Assembly: GCA_034336665.1 (NCBI GenBank)
Contig: JAPFBE010000013.1
Coordinates: forward strand, 19,819,056-19,883,055
Direction: 5' to 3'
DNA length: 64,000 nucleotides
Origin: Luscinia megarhynchos
Lineage: Eukaryota > Chordata > Aves > Passeriformes > Turdidae
The notes under the pieces were generated by a model that was not told where the DNA came from, ran no database searches, and saw only the letters and a program-made list of their open reading frames with translations. Each line of letters begins with the position of its first letter. Position 1 is the first letter of the stretch. Of the stretch, positions 1 through 13,900 are shown in pieces. The position numbers and the translations under genes were made by a program.

Positions 1-3000
1 CCCAACTAACATCACGTTTACTGTAACCACAGCTATGAAATATTAAATCAGTTCATCTTGTTTCTTTTCAGTAATGAGGCTATCCCTGTGCTGCGTGCAG
101 AATGTGCTAAAAAAGAGAAAAGTGATCTGCATTCAGCACACGCATTTCCATGAATTAGCTTCTCATTTCTATGACCTACTAATTTTTGTGCACAAATTTC
201 AGTCTCCATGTAATGAAACAGAGCAGGTTAAGAGACTTACCCAGGAGCGGGCAATAAAAGGAGCAACACCTTCCATGTCACTCGGGGGATATCTGCCTTG
301 GGGTTTTCCTGCAATGACTGCATTGTAATGCAGGCCTTGCCTCAGGTGGGGCACTTTTATGGATGTCTGAATAGTTACTTAGCTGCTCTGGTGGTGATGT
401 GGAGCTCTTTGTGATTGCAATAGGATGCTGAAGAATCCAAGTGTAGCTAGATTAAAAGTAGCTTCAGCTTGTTTGTATAGAAGGTACACATTCCTCCCTG
501 GAACCAGAGGAGCAATTAGCACAGAGTGGTGGTGGAATTCGGGTTCCCTGTTCAGGTGAGTTCATCTAGCTGTGGGGAAAACAAAGCTGCTCTGCAACAT
601 GTGGGGAAAGTAGGAAAAAGTAGCAGTAGAACTCTTGTCTTTGTGTCACATAGGAGACAAAAAGTACTGATGCTGCCAGATGCTGTCTTATGCAGTCCCT
701 GGAAGGCAGACAAGGCAGACGCTTTCTGTGGGTGAATCAAGTGAGGCCATCAACTCTTTCTACAATGCAGCCTCTTGCTTGCAAGTCCTCATTAAAGATT
801 TGTCAGGGTGTGCAGCTGAACCAAGGTGATGCATTGCTGACAAGCTCTGCAATGTGTTGCTGGCTTAAGTTAAAGCCATGAAAAGCCACCAAGGGTGTGG
901 GGCATGAGAAAGCTGTCTGTGATGTTTGTTTTCTTCTTCTTGTGGTTGTCATCTGCTAATAAGTACTCATATGACATGGATATATATTGTCTTGAGTCTT
1001 TGTCTCTTGTTACTAGGTGGGATATGTAAGCATTTAATGAGTGTACTGTGGCTGCTCTTTAAGGGAAACCAGTTTGAAAGGTCACCAGCGGAGGCTCCTC
1101 TTGTTCTTGTGAGATCCTGAGTTCTTTCTGGGTGTGAAGCTGTTCCTTACTATGGCAAGATCTTGGATATTCAAGCAGAGATCTCTTCTATGCTCAATGC
1201 CTAATACTGACACCTTGTTCGGGTTAGAATATCTAGTTTAGGGTGCTAACTCTGTTTCACTTCACATCCTTTCTTGAGAACTAAGTATACTATGCACTGG
1301 TGAATTTGTTGAAAGATGTGCTTTCCAGGAGCAGATTGTTTTGGAAATAAAAAAAGGAAAGCCAGATATGAGATTGCAGATCTGGCTAATGTACTTTTAT
1401 TGCATGTCAGATGAATCAGTTACTGCAGGCCTGCCTAGCCATGCTAGTTTTGTTGTAATGTGTATTATTAAAGTATTTTAAGTTTTACACACAAACATCT
1501 GTAGTTCTAGTCAAAATCCTTATGTGAAGTCATCAAATCATCAATTGCATTAAACTCATATATATTTTGTGGGTTCTCTGTGTTTTTGGAAAAGCATGTG
1601 TAATTCTGTTTTATTCACTACTGATAAGGATATATTGACTTGTTAACACATTTTGTGATCAGTTAGACTTCAGTAGAGTGCCTGAAATCTCGTGGAATGG
1701 CATCTGCTATGCTGACTATAGATAACAGCATTTATAATTAGTTGTACCCTGGTTTCTTGGGTAGTTTGTTTGCAGAGGCACATTCTGGACAGAAGCTGGC
1801 TAAGGCCACTGTATCCCCTGAATGTCTCCAAGGACTCTTAGGCCTGTGAAATGACTTAGTAAGGGATAGAAGCCTTATTTCTTTATGGTAATGATGTAGT
1901 TCCAGATACCTTTTTTTTGCTCTTGGAAGACAAAATTACTAATAATTGTGACTGGATAAAACCTTTAATAATCAGGGCAGCCATGGGATGGTTGGAGTTG
2001 ATGCACAAATCATACACTACTAGCCTTGCTGCTTCTCAAAATACGTTAAATTGTGTGTTTCAAATCTTTCCCTTTGACATTTTCTTTCTGCAGGCCTTTT
2101 GTACTGGGGGTACACTCTTTCAAGTCTGCTTATTGGATATACTGTACTATGAGTGCCTTATGGGAACCTAGCACCCATCTCCCTTTCAAAGTTATCCAGG
2201 GCAGTAGCAGAATCAGACAGAGAAAAACACTCCTCAAGCTGACAAAGATGTTTCATCTCTTTTTTTCTGTCCTGTGCTATGGATGAGGTAAGCCATCTAG
2301 TCTTGCATGCAAGCATAGTATCCAACCTGCATGTCAAAATCTGCTCCTGTCATGGACTCACAGCAGTGCAATGATTTGGCTTCCTGGATTGCACAAAGAA
2401 AGATGAACAGATTTGGAAATCAAAACAAGCTTTGCTGGTGGTTGAAGTCTTTTTGTTGAGTAAGAGAGATGTGAAGGAGGTGTGTTCAGTGAGGCACACA
2501 GAATGATAGAATTTCACATGTGTATATGTGATTTCTGAGCCAGCTGGCAGCCTGGAGGTGCTGCAGCAGGAGCACCATCCATCATTGCATTGAGCTGAGC
2601 TGGTATCCCTTTGCTGGTATCCCACTGAGCCACTTGGCTTTGCAAAAACAACAGGGGTGGTATTGCACCTCTGTGGGAAATCAGTAGCAAAATCAGTAGC
2701 TGCCCTTGGCTTCACAAAGCCCCAGGCTCAGTTATCTCCCTGGAAGCACTGTACAAATTTGTTTTATTTTTGCTTATCTGAAGAGACATGTGGCTTTATA
2801 TTAGTTTACAAGAAAGAAATATTCAAGCATTGGGAACAGTGTGAACTAAATCCCAGTATCTAAACAACTGAGCTTATATTTTTCTTTTGAATTTTGAAAC
2901 TGCCTGTTCTAATAATGTGCTCTTTAAAACCCTCTGATCCAAGTTAGTGTTTACAGAAAATAGGAAGCAAATGTTTTTGGCATATGAGGCTCTGGGGGAA

Positions 3001-6000
3001 CTAAAAAGCCAGGTTTATCATATCTTATAATGCCCTATACCAACAAGGGAGAGAAAAGCCTAGTTCTCATCTTGCTGGGTGCTTGGCACCTCTGTGTGGA
3101 AATTCCCAATCAGAAGCCTTTTACTGCTAATTCAGTTTTGGCATTTGGATGACACTGTCTCTTGAAAACAATATTGTAGGCTGTTGAAGAGAGAGCACAG
3201 TCATCCCACTAATGAGATTTATAAATTTGTTTGCCTTCATTTTCCTGCATAACATTTCCTGATAGTAAGATTTATTACTTTGATAGGTTTGCAGAAGGAA
3301 GCATTAGAAATGCTACTTTCTGAAACCTTAAAAGCCACAGCTACTGAATTTTTGGGAGAGGTGCTAGATCTCCTCGAGTGGGTGCTGTACAGTGTCTGGC
3401 ATGGCAAATCCTAGTGGGTGTGACTGTTGCATCACCTCTGAATAGCACAAGGACTCCTCACAGTGCTATGAAGTTATGCCCTATTTGCACAATGTCTTCT
3501 GGTAACAGGATGAAGAGTCAAAAGGTGGTCCAGCTTTACTTGATGGAGGCAGAGAAAATTGAAGTTCTGCAGTATTCCTGGGCTCCTTGTTGTTCATGGG
3601 ATTGATTATTAATTTTTTTTTAATCCTTTGCGCTTCTTTAAAGACGCCTACCTGAATTTCTTTTGTTTTGGGATGCATGGAACTGTATGTTAGTAAATCT
3701 CCTATATAAGACACTTTTGTAGCCAAGGTCCAGTGATATTAAAGTATCTGAAGTAATCAAGAAAGAAGAATCTAATGCTTTAGATAATCTGTTATTGCAC
3801 TCAAATTTAGTCTCTATTTTGTGGGAGGGAAGGGAAACTGAGCTGCCCATACTTTCCACGGGATAGAAATACAGTTACAGTCCAGTCTAGCACAGCTCTG
3901 GCTTATTATCTCTCTCCTTTTTCTTTTTCTTTTTGTTGATACTGTGTTCATAGTCAATTCTGTTTATCTCTCCTCTGTGTTTCCCAAATATCAATGCCAC
4001 TCCTGGGCACTGATTAAGAATGAGTGCTATCTCCTATCTATTGTGTTGTTCCCTAAGGTGTGGTGAGATTTCTCTGCAAATCTCTCTGAAGTTTGGGCCA
4101 AGTCTGCTTTGCCTAGATAAGAACTATCAGTGGTGAATGCAGTTGTCTTTAACAGTGAGCAAAGTTATCTTTAGCTTTGTTCCTGTGCCAGTTCCTCATA
4201 CATTTTCACCTATGAGCACTGCAGAATTTGCTCTGCTCTGCAGCTGTGTGTTGCCTTTGAAGCTTAACTAGCACCAGTGTGTCTGGGTGATTTGCTGGGC
4301 ACAGGCTTCAAGTCAGGGAAGAGACTGGGGGCCTCTTGAATATTCCCCACCCTCCCTTTTATTTTCTTTTTTCCCCCCTCTATCTTCATTATTATGGCAC
4401 TTGTGTCAGTGCCTCCTTTGGCTTTGCAGGTAAGTTCACTTAAGACCTCTCCTGTGCATCTCCAGTATAATACAAAGTGATATGAATGACCTGTCAGTGC
4501 AAAGAGCTTGGGTGAAGACCACTGTAATTTAATAGCAGCCCTTCTTCTAACCTTTTTAACAAGTCACCTCTGTATATAGTCTCCTTGCTTGTACATTGTG
4601 CAACAAAAGGCTGTCACTCATTTGTCTGAAGCTTTTGCTGCTAAGGGTATTTGGGACCTTCTTTATTTTAAGCAGCAGTTACATTTTCCCAGACTGGCAA
4701 CTACTGCCTTGGGATTCCTGGGTGCATCAGCAGAGACAAAGAATTTTCTTCTCCCACAGGATTCAGTTTTCTGGGTTATTTTTCCTCTTCTTTCTTTTTT
4801 CCCCCTATGATGTGCCATTTGAAGAGAGTAGATCTAAACCCCTTTATTTTAGGAGAGGGCAAAAACAAAATTAGAAATAAGCTTTCAAAAGATGCTTCCA
4901 TTTTGCATCTCTCTCCTAATGAAAAGGATGGATATTTTAAAGGATACTATTGTAGAAATTAATTATGCTGTAGAAATACACCACACTGTCTTCCTGCAAG
5001 ATCTCCAATGCTTCCATTTTACTTGGAAGTCAGCGAGGGCTAAAGAGCCTTTTGTTGTTCTGAAGGGAGGGTATTAAATCAGCCTTTGAAGTGTTGGCAG
5101 TTTAGAGGAGCACAGCCTGAGGCTGCATTTCTATTTACCTTGGGGTTTTTCCAAGTTCTGCAGCTCTTCCCAAAGTGGGGAAGGCAGTGCCACGTCATAC
5201 AGGAGTCCTTTTCTCTTGCTGAGTAACTGGGGATGAAACTTCCTATGCACGTAATAATTTTTCTAATACCTAATACTGTCTTTCAGCTCCTTGGGAGTGT
5301 GGGAGAGCATTACACAGGCACTGCTATAATGAAGCCTGAGCTTGCTTTATTGTTTACCTTTACTAATGCAGCTCATCAGCTTTGAATGTTCTTGATATTG
5401 CTATCTATGGCACTTGTAACTCTTGTTAAGACTTTGGAGTGGCAGTTCTTTTCAATAAGAATTTATGTCTTTATCTGACATGTTGTCTTTTAAGTATAAT
5501 AAAAAAAGTCAATAAACAATAAATTGAAATAACTCCTATTGGGAGAACCAGCATTGCTTATCTTCCAGAGCTTTCTGCTCTTGCATGGAAGCTTTATATG
5601 CATTTAATAGAGCTGGCTGGGATTTAACCATTGTTATTAGTGCAAAGAGGAAATGTGATGGTTTCCTCCTTGAGCACAGAGAATAACTCATGGGGATTTA
5701 AATGTTATTCTGCATGCTGAGAAATGGCAAAATGTTGCTATTTTTTAGAGGATAATTTTTTTTTATTCCTACACATGTTGCAATTATGGTAGGTCATGCA
5801 CTGAGTGTACTGTGCAATATTTCTTCACTTGATAAATAAAATGGTGTGACCACACCTATAATATGGGCATGCATGAGCTCAATGAGCCTTATGCAGGGTA
5901 GGTGAGAAAAAGTGCAAGTCAGTGCTTAAGGAAGAGCACTTGGATGCAGAATGTTCCATTCTTGTACTTGGCAGTGCAGGAATGCCCATACAGTTTCCTC

Positions 6001-7154
6001 CTTGAGAGAATTGCACCCAAGACTGCTGCAAAGGTTTTGATGGGGTGAGAAAAATAGTTTTTCCCCAGAGTTATCTAGCTTTGAGGCTTTTAGTGTGACA
6101 TACAGGGAGGGTCACAAGCCTGGATTTTGTTTTGGGCTTTCCCTGCTGCTGTAGCAGTGTGTGGTTCCTGGGAGGGATCCTGGATGATGTGAGTAGGAGG
6201 TGGTTAGGGTGCTGCTCTTCCAAATGGGTGGACTCCCCCAGCCACCCCTTACAGCTGCCTCTTGCTTGTAAAAAATGTAATGATCTACACAAAGTGAAAG
6301 GCTTGGAGGCTTCCTAATGGACACCAAAGCATCTTAACCATTCAGTAGTGTTAGTTCAGCCCTCAGGTTTCACCTGACAGGCTTTCCTGCTGTACCCTCA
6401 AAGAGTAAGCAAGGCCTTGATACCATTTTCAGTCCCCCTCTGAAAGGTGTTTTTAATCATGAGCTGCCAGAGCTTGTAAATTTGGCAGATATCATCAAGG
6501 GCAGGCAGTTCCTGGACCCAGGCCATCTAATCACCTTCTCACTGGTGACAAAGCAGAGGGAACCATCAACTCCTATTTTTTTGATTGTTAAAAATTATTT
6601 AGTTTTCCAAATGAAAACCAACTGAATTCACTCTGGGAGTAGAGCATTCAAGGACAGTTCTTGACACACAATTCCTAGCCTTCAGTTGAAAATGCAAATG
6701 GTAGCTAATTCCACTACTTTTTCCTGGTGCCTAGGAAAAAAGAAGTGCCTGAAACAGTTGCAACTTAGAAATATCAGTGAAAATGGTATTCTTTATTTAT
6801 TCTAGCATTAATTTGATCACAGGTGCAGGGTTTGGGTTATTCTCTAAAAACAGGATATTTAGTGTAGACTTTCAGAAAAAAAAAAGTTCCAGTATGAGAT
6901 CCAGCAATGTTTGGAAATTATCAAGTGTTTGATATTGGAGGTATTTTAGAACTATCATGTTGGGTATTATCATGGTAAACGTGCTCTTGTGTCAGAGAAA
7001 AACATATGGATCAGGTGATTGGAGAGCTCCCCTACAGCTGTATTTTTGGAACAGGCAGTTTCCCTTTTTAAGATAAATTTGCTGTGATGATGTGTTACCA
7101 TTAGTACCTGACAGGCACAGAAATGGCTTTAAATAGTCAGGAAAAAAAAGCTAG
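1..7154. other. Intergenic or intronic DNA, no gene seen
   Basis: AT-rich unique sequence. Open frames are at most about 120 codons and show no domain, signal peptide or codon pattern that I recognise. Apart from the short pyrimidine tract near 4343 I see no repeat I can name. Confidence 0.6.
4343..4388 (+). repeat. Short pyrimidine tract
   Basis: CCCCACCCTCCC followed by TTTTATTTTCTTTTTTCCCC and CCTCTATCTTC. Almost purine-free, with no coding role. Confidence 0.6.
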
Positions 7155-7260
7155 GAGGCCTAGGTTCTATTCCTGCTCTGCCAGTTGACTGTGGAGAAAT
7201 CCTTTTGCTTTCTAAGTTAACTTTCTGCACCTTGTCCCCATCTCTCTAACTACAGATTCA
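7155..7260 (+). repeat. MIR-like ancient tRNA-derived SINE relic
   Basis: The stretch GGTTCTATTCCTGCTCTGCC followed by AGTTGACTGTG and then a weak match to the pyrimidine-rich tail region resembles the MIR core (…GGTTCGAATCCCGGCTCTGCCACTT… in the family consensus). MIR and related CORE-SINEs were active before the bird-mammal split, and birds keep only diverged relics. A possible continuation (GAAATGATGATAAT) lies near 7336-7350. The match is by eye only. Confidence 0.5.
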
Positions 7261-7644
7261 TTGGTGTGGGGCTGATTCTCAGCATGTGTTTGCAGAGCAT
7301 TGAACAGAGCACAGTTCCACTCCTCTTTGGGGCTGTGAAATGATGATAATGTTAATTCCTAATTTCATTTACAGGTGAGGGAAGAGTAAAAGGCAGAACT
7401 TGGAACACTTGAACTGTTGTCTCTTAATAAAGGTAGGTCACTATTATTACTAACAGGGTGTGTGACTCAAAACATTAGGAGCTGCTTCTGTGAGCAGGAT
7501 GTGCATCAAAAGGCAGAACCAACAAGATGGGCAAATCCTGTCCTTGTAGAGCAGTGTAATGGTTTAGGAATGGTATTCTCAGTTGAGTACTTCCACTGAA
7601 AAAAATCATGTGCTGTTTCTTCCCCTCTGCTCCTTGCATTAGAG

Positions 7645-7973
7645 GCACAAAGGGCAAAGTTTATGGGTTGAAATAAGGAAAGTTTACTGTAAACAGCAAT
7701 AAGGTAAGAAAATTAACAATAACAGCAACAATATTACTAGCAAAAGGTATAAGGAAAGAAATTATTCACAAGGAAAAACACCTAATAATAGACAGTGTAG
7801 ATGGCTCTCTCCACCACCTTTCCTCTATGGGAAGGAATCCTTTGTCCCTAGAAGGGTCCCTTTCCCCTGCCCTGGCCATGATGTGAGGTGGTGTAGAACA
7901 ACCTCCTTGTTCCATCTATGCTCTGTTTTGGCTACTGCAAAAAATTAACCCTGTCCTGTTCAGAACCAGAAGA
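7645..7973 (+). mobile_element. Degraded, 5'-truncated LTR fragment of a passerine-type endogenous retrovirus
   Basis: About 330 bases resembling the 3' two-thirds of a songbird LTR family. There is an A-rich part with repeated ATAACAGCAACAATATTACT-type sequence, then CTCCACCACC, then a TTGGCTACTGC block, and finally TTAACCCTGTCCTG followed by CAGAACCAGA. I recall intact copies ending TTAACCCTGTCCTGGCCAGAACCAGGACA-like, so the terminus here has mutated. No TG start, partner LTR or target-site duplication is visible, so this is an old fragment. The left boundary is approximate. The family match is from memory and needs a repeat-library search. Confidence 0.65.
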
Positions 7974-10900
7974 AGTGGGTATATTTGGCTATGTTTCATC
8001 CATGTGAGGGCTAAGAGATGCTGTAATGATGGCAAATAGTTAGAGAGTAATCAAGATCTGGAGTTACTAAGATGGACTCAGCCTGTAGGTTTGAGTCCTC
8101 AGTTATTCTGGACTTGTGCTTTGTGCCTTTCCTCTTGGCCTACTGACTAGGTCTGGAATTTTTGTTTGGGTAGAGAGGGAAAATAGCCACTTTGAACTTC
8201 ACTTCTGACATTTTTTTAGTGAGGAAACTAATTATGTAGAGCTTCCTACCCTTCCTATGTTTTTGTCTGGTGTTCCACATTTTGCACATTGTACAGGTTG
8301 GGTAGTAGAGAGGGAGATGGGAACAGAGCAACACTTTTCCATAAAACAGTTCCACTGTTCATATTCCTTGTCTTTGCTCCTCTGAGTGCACATGTGAAGT
8401 GTTTTCCAGGTGCTATGAACATGATGTATGATCATATCACAAAATTAGCATTTGGGTTTCTTACAGCAGCAGTTTCTACTTTATCATATAGTTCAATAAT
8501 AGTTTTGATTTTTGTTGCCATAATGCATGACATTCAACCCTTGTTAGTTTTCTTTCTATTCCTCATGTGTCCTGCTGGAGTGACAAGGTCTGTACCTTGC
8601 TTCAGTCCTGAAACACAAGAGCTGTACAAAGGAGGGGGTATAATCAAAAATGTTTCCTCGGCTCAGCCTGCCACTGCAGAGGCTGGAACAAAATATCTCT
8701 TCGGGGGAAAAACTGTGATTAATTAGCACTGGTTCCCAGGGAAAATGCACAGGGTGGCTGAATACAGCCCAGCTGTGGGAAGCTTTGTTTCTGGCAGCAG
8801 GGTGCAAGCCAGAGGCCTGGCTGTCAGAGAGCTCAAAATACTGAGGCACTTGCCTGTTCTCCCTGTAGGCATTTGGTATGGCTTTGCCTCCCAGCTCTCT
8901 GCTTCCAGCTCTGTTGGGATAGCAGCAGTTGTGAGAAAGTTCTTTCCCAGGTGAAGGAAGAGATACTGTTTTCTTGCTCTGCTTAGAAACTTCTGCCTGT
9001 CTTTTTATTTATATCTGTTTGTGTATAAAGCCAAATACCCCAAATAAGCCTAGATAAATAAATTCAAGCATATATTAACATGTTTTTTACTCAAATGCTG
9101 CCCTAAAAAGGGAGTAAATTTCTGGACTGGAGTCTTACCGGCTTGCATTTGCTCTAAAGTTAAAAGAGATCTTTATTCTTACTATTAATGTAGCAATTCC
9201 TTTTTAGAGAATACTTCTTCTAAAACACATTGTGCTATTGAGTCTCTGAGAGCTGAGGTACATCAGTGAAATATTCAGAAATCTATGAATTATTCACTTA
9301 AATCACTTGGAATATTGATATCCCCCCACCTGGTTTGGATGATGAAAATATTGAGTGTGGGTGCTTGTGGTTTGGTTTAATCTTGCATTTTCTTGCAAGA
9401 CCACTTTTAACTGTGACTTCTCTAACAATGGTGTAACAATGGGGTGTCAGAACATGACAGAAAAGTGGGATGGGACAAGAAGGTTCCTTTCAAAGTTAAG
9501 GAAGCACATATAAACATCAGCCACAAATGTAATAAAGATCTGTGTAATACTACAGATCTTTATTACATGCAATTGATGACACCTCTTATTTTATCAGTAA
9601 GCAACAGTACCCTACTGATAACACTTTTGCTCTTAGTAGTAGCAAGTATGGTAATTAATTAATCATCAGGTATGGGCAGACCATGAAATGATGTCTGTAG
9701 AAGAAAAATCTATAGTAAGAAAGACCAAGGTTATTCTGGTTGTTCATTAAAGAGATGGGCTTAAAAATAAAATTAAATACTCAGCGTGATTGTAGTACCT
9801 AAGCTGGCTGGTCCCACTCTGACTGTGCTCTTTTTAACAAAGACTCCTGTGGTTTTTGTGATGCAAATATGGCAGAGGCAGGCAGCCATTAGAAAATTGC
9901 AGCAATGACTAGGAAAAGCCATTTTTAACTGTGAGTATTTCTGGAAACTCTCTTTCTGTACCTTGGAAGAAAGTGAAGACATTATACAAGTTTGCCAGCT
10001 ATTACCCTGCTACTGCCATCTGGCCACCAACTCCAAATAACTATCTGAAATAATGGAATGGCTCCTAGGATGTGGTAGCTGTTAGGGAGGTCTTGGCTGT
10101 GTAACAGATGTGTTACTGCCACTCTTGTTGGGTAATTGGGTACTATCTTTTTCCCTCTGTGACCCTGCAGGAGAGTTCAGAAACTCTGGAAGACACAGGG
10201 AATGAATCTTCTCTTACCATCAGAATGGAATCTACCACACCCTTCAGTGTAAAAAGCTTTCAAAAATGTGTTAAGTTTGATAGAGATGCCTTTAAAAATG
10301 CATTTAACTTAACTTAAACTCCTGTAGCAACCTGATGCTTCTGTACCAAGAGTGTTCATTCTGTGAGTAGAAACCCGAGAGCTAATTTTTTTGGAATTAC
10401 CTCCTCTAAACTCAGGCTCTGGGTCATGATTCCCCATGACAGAAAGGGACAAGATTGTTCACACACAAAAAAGGGCTGAACTAGTACAAACTCTGCCAGT
10501 TAAAGTTTGGTTGGAAAATGTCAAAGGGGCAGTTTTATCTCATAGATTTTATGCCATGTCATTTAATATCTTCTTCTGTAGCTGGGATAAAAGAATAAAG
10601 CTGTTTGAATACAGTGTCACACATTGTACTGCTTCAAACTGCAGCTGAGCAGCTGTGCCTAAAACTGGTCTGCTGTGGGTTTGAAAAGCCCTTCCTGTCC
10701 AAAGATGTTTGCTAAGGATACATTTCCATGTATACTTCTTTCTAGGGCAATGGTGCAATGTAAGCAACTTAAAGCCCTGGGGTTCAGCTTACTCCCAACT
10801 TTCAACAGTCATCAAATTTGAGTGTGGCACTGTTGGGATCTACCACATCTGAGGCAGAGATGGGAAATGGAGAGAAGAGTACAATGAGAAAGGGCAGGGA

Positions 10901-13900
10901 CAAGCATGAATTTTTTTATATCAGTTTTTTTTAATATCAGAGAAATAATGGAGCACAGCTTTGATCTCAGAGGGATGTGTAATCAAAGAAAACAAGATTG
11001 GGACTTGATAAACAAATCTGCTGATGTGGAGCAGATCTGTGCGTGCTTCTTCAGAGCTGAGTTGCTTCCACATGGTCAACAGGAAGAGAAAACAAACTCA
11101 GGACAGTCAAACCAACACATCTGCAAGTAACCTTTTTGAGGGAGAAGAAATAAGAAAAGGGTATTTTTTGTTAATGTTTTGTTTTTCTTTTACATTGGTT
11201 TTTGTAATGACTTCACAGTTTCAATATTATTCATTGAACATAAGAATGAATTCTGTGCTTGAGTTCTTATACTTATCTGATGCTCCCTGTGAAAACCCCA
11301 ACCCCACAAAACTGGGATTCTGAAAACTTGCCTACTGCCTTTGGGAGATATTTTACTTTGGGTCTATATGCAGAGCAGACAGATTCTGGGTCCTCTCTGG
11401 GAATGAAATGAAGAGGGGAGGACACTGCAAACAGGTTGGATGCTGCTGGTCTTCCCTTTTAAAACCTGTGCCTGATTCCAGCATGGTAAGAGGATGATGT
11501 CAGGCTGGGCTTTCTCCTCTACTCCTAATGAATGGGTGTAAGATTATCCAAATGTGTTACTATAGCTGTATCCTTTCTAATGCCAGATTGTTTTATTTTT
11601 CAGCTTTTCCCTTGTATTTACAGCACTTCACTATTTGTGTTATGGCACTGCTGTAGAAGAGAGGTGGGATTTCATAAATTCTTGATCTCGCCTCCTGGTG
11701 GTAAAATATAGATAACAATGTTCTTGGGGAGATCAAGCAACAAACAATTCTGCTGCAGGCATAAATAAACAGAGATGGGATCAGCAGTATGGCTGTGCAA
11801 GTAGGGTAGAAAAAGACAGTAAATTGAGGCAGAGAAACAAATATGGTTGCTACTGCAGGATGATACTTGTGTCTGAAGTAAAAAGTGGAAAGAAATTAGG
11901 TCTTTGTGGCCCTGTATTGTAAATTCTCAACAAGTCTGGCCATGTGAGTGTAAATGTCAGTCTTCACTGAGAAGATGGGATAGGTGATCTTAAAATAACT
12001 GTTCCCTGCCTGTCCCCCTACCCATATCAAAGGTGCCAAAACCTTCACATACATTTGAAAAACCACCATCAGGAAACTGAGGCAGTCAGCTTCTTTTTTT
12101 GAGTTCTGTGAGTTTTTCGAGAAAAAGAACAGTTGTGCCCCATCATTTGGTCAGTGAAACCCTTAATGTGCTCATGTAAGTAATCACATTAAGCTGTAGA
12201 TCCTTCATGTACCAAATGAAACCCATTTTCTAGAAGTAATAGCTGTTTATGGACTGCTCGTGACAGGAAAATGGATCCTGGTGCTTTGAAAGTGGGACAG
12301 CTATGTGTCTCTGACTTTATTTGTAATTTCTTTCTCCATCATCCTTCAGTGTGATTTGTTTTTGTACTTTCTAGTGCAGAGTCCTTCATTTTCTTCCCTG
12401 GGAAAAAAATTCCTATACTTGTTTAAAGAAATTAGAGAAGCTCTCTTTTAGTATTCATATGTGCATTTAAATCTTACCACAAGTGTTTGTTGGGAACTAT
12501 TAGTGTTGGTCTGACAGACATAGTTTGTCTCATGTACTATAGTAGAAATCTTTCTAGAAAATCTGGCAGGCATAAGAAGGACTTTAAGTAAGTGGTACTT
12601 TTGTACTTGAAAATGTCTTCTGAGTAGAAATAGTCTTATTTTAGAAGTGAGCTGGATAGAAGAATATAGGGGGTTGGTAAGTCACTTTGGGTAGGGAAGC
12701 TGAGCAGAGGAGTGTCAGTCATTTGTAGATTGCTTTCTCTAGTTCCTTGCTTACTGTTCTTTGTGATGGGATGTGCAGTCCAGATACCTTCTTTGTTGCA
12801 GTTGAGTGAGGTTCATTTTTAAGTAGATGATGGTCTCAATTCTCCACTGTAGTCTCTCTTCCCTGTTCATAGTCTGGCGTGTAAGTATTTTCTGTGCTGG
12901 TTGATGTCTTCATGCAGGCAATCTCCAGGCTAGTAACTGATATTCCTGCTGCCACTGGTGCTTGCTTGGCACCAAGGAGGAACAGGCTGAGAGCAGTCTG
13001 GGGCTGGGAGAAGGGGAGTTGGTGGGGTGCCCCAGGAACAGCTCTCAACTGGCAAAAGATGTTCTCCACTTAGAGCTTATTCTCTTTCACCAGTTGATGC
13101 TGGGGCTGAGTTGCAGATCCTTGTTTGCTCTTAATAGGTCAGAGCCTGAATGTATGTGCAGTAAAACAATTTCCAAGCTGGTCCCTGTGTAAATCAGTAT
13201 GAACTGATTTAGCAACAACTTATGTGGCCATAGGCTCTCCTTAAAGAAGTAAGAGAAGAGGATAGAGTGATCCTTCAGCCTATCTGCTCCTTGCCATTTG
13301 CATCTCTGGAAAGGCAATGCTGGACTATGAGTATTCCTGACCTGGAAGCTTTGTAGATGTAAAGGATGGTTTCTTCTTGTGTTTGAAGAACAGTAGACAC
13401 AATGAAATGTCTCTGTGTATGAGTAATGACATTCCTTGGGTTCAGACACCAGCAGAGATCTGGGTACAAGACATGGAGTAAGGGAAAGGTTTGTCTTTCC
13501 TGGAGTGGAGCACATCTTGCAGTGGGGAGCTATCAAGGAGGAATGAAAATGAAATCTTCGGAGTTGCTGTCAAGATCAAATGCCTGCTTTGTTTGCTCCT
13601 TCAGTTGCTGTAATGAACTAATGGGTGTGCCTGGGTGATGAGATAACAAGGCCTTGCAGCAGGACTGGGTTAGAAATGATCACAAGTGTCACTTGATATT
13701 TTTGCTTATCTGATCTCCTGAAAGGATAGCCCTGCTTTTATGTGGGCAGCAGGAGCTGATGTTATACAGCACTCTAATTGCACTAAGCAATGAAAATGTT
13801 GCTGGCATGCATATCTTAATGGATGTAATTTCCTGTTTTTTCCTGTTGTTGCACCTAGAAAAATGGCTCTGAGGAGTGATGTGTGTTTTCATATGGAGCA

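Noticed and set aside
1357..1384. Eight-base inverted repeat AGCCAGAT…ATCTGGCT
   Set aside because: Arms this short with a 12-base loop are expected many times by chance.
2501..2530. GAATGATAGAATTTCACA resembling the octamer end of a CR1 LINE
   Set aside because: The repeated ATTCTATGA-type ending and the typical neighbouring CR1 sequence are missing. I found no convincing CR1 copy in the window.
8289..8726. 145-codon plus-strand frame with hydrophobic stretches that could look like membrane segments
   Set aside because: The hydrophobicity comes from T-rich DNA. It starts without a promoter or conserved context and overlaps a minus-strand frame.
13087..13536. 149-codon open frame on the minus strand
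   Set aside because: The translation is a cysteine-scattered, low-information mix with no family resemblance. A second overlapping frame on the same strand shows the region is simply stop-poor.
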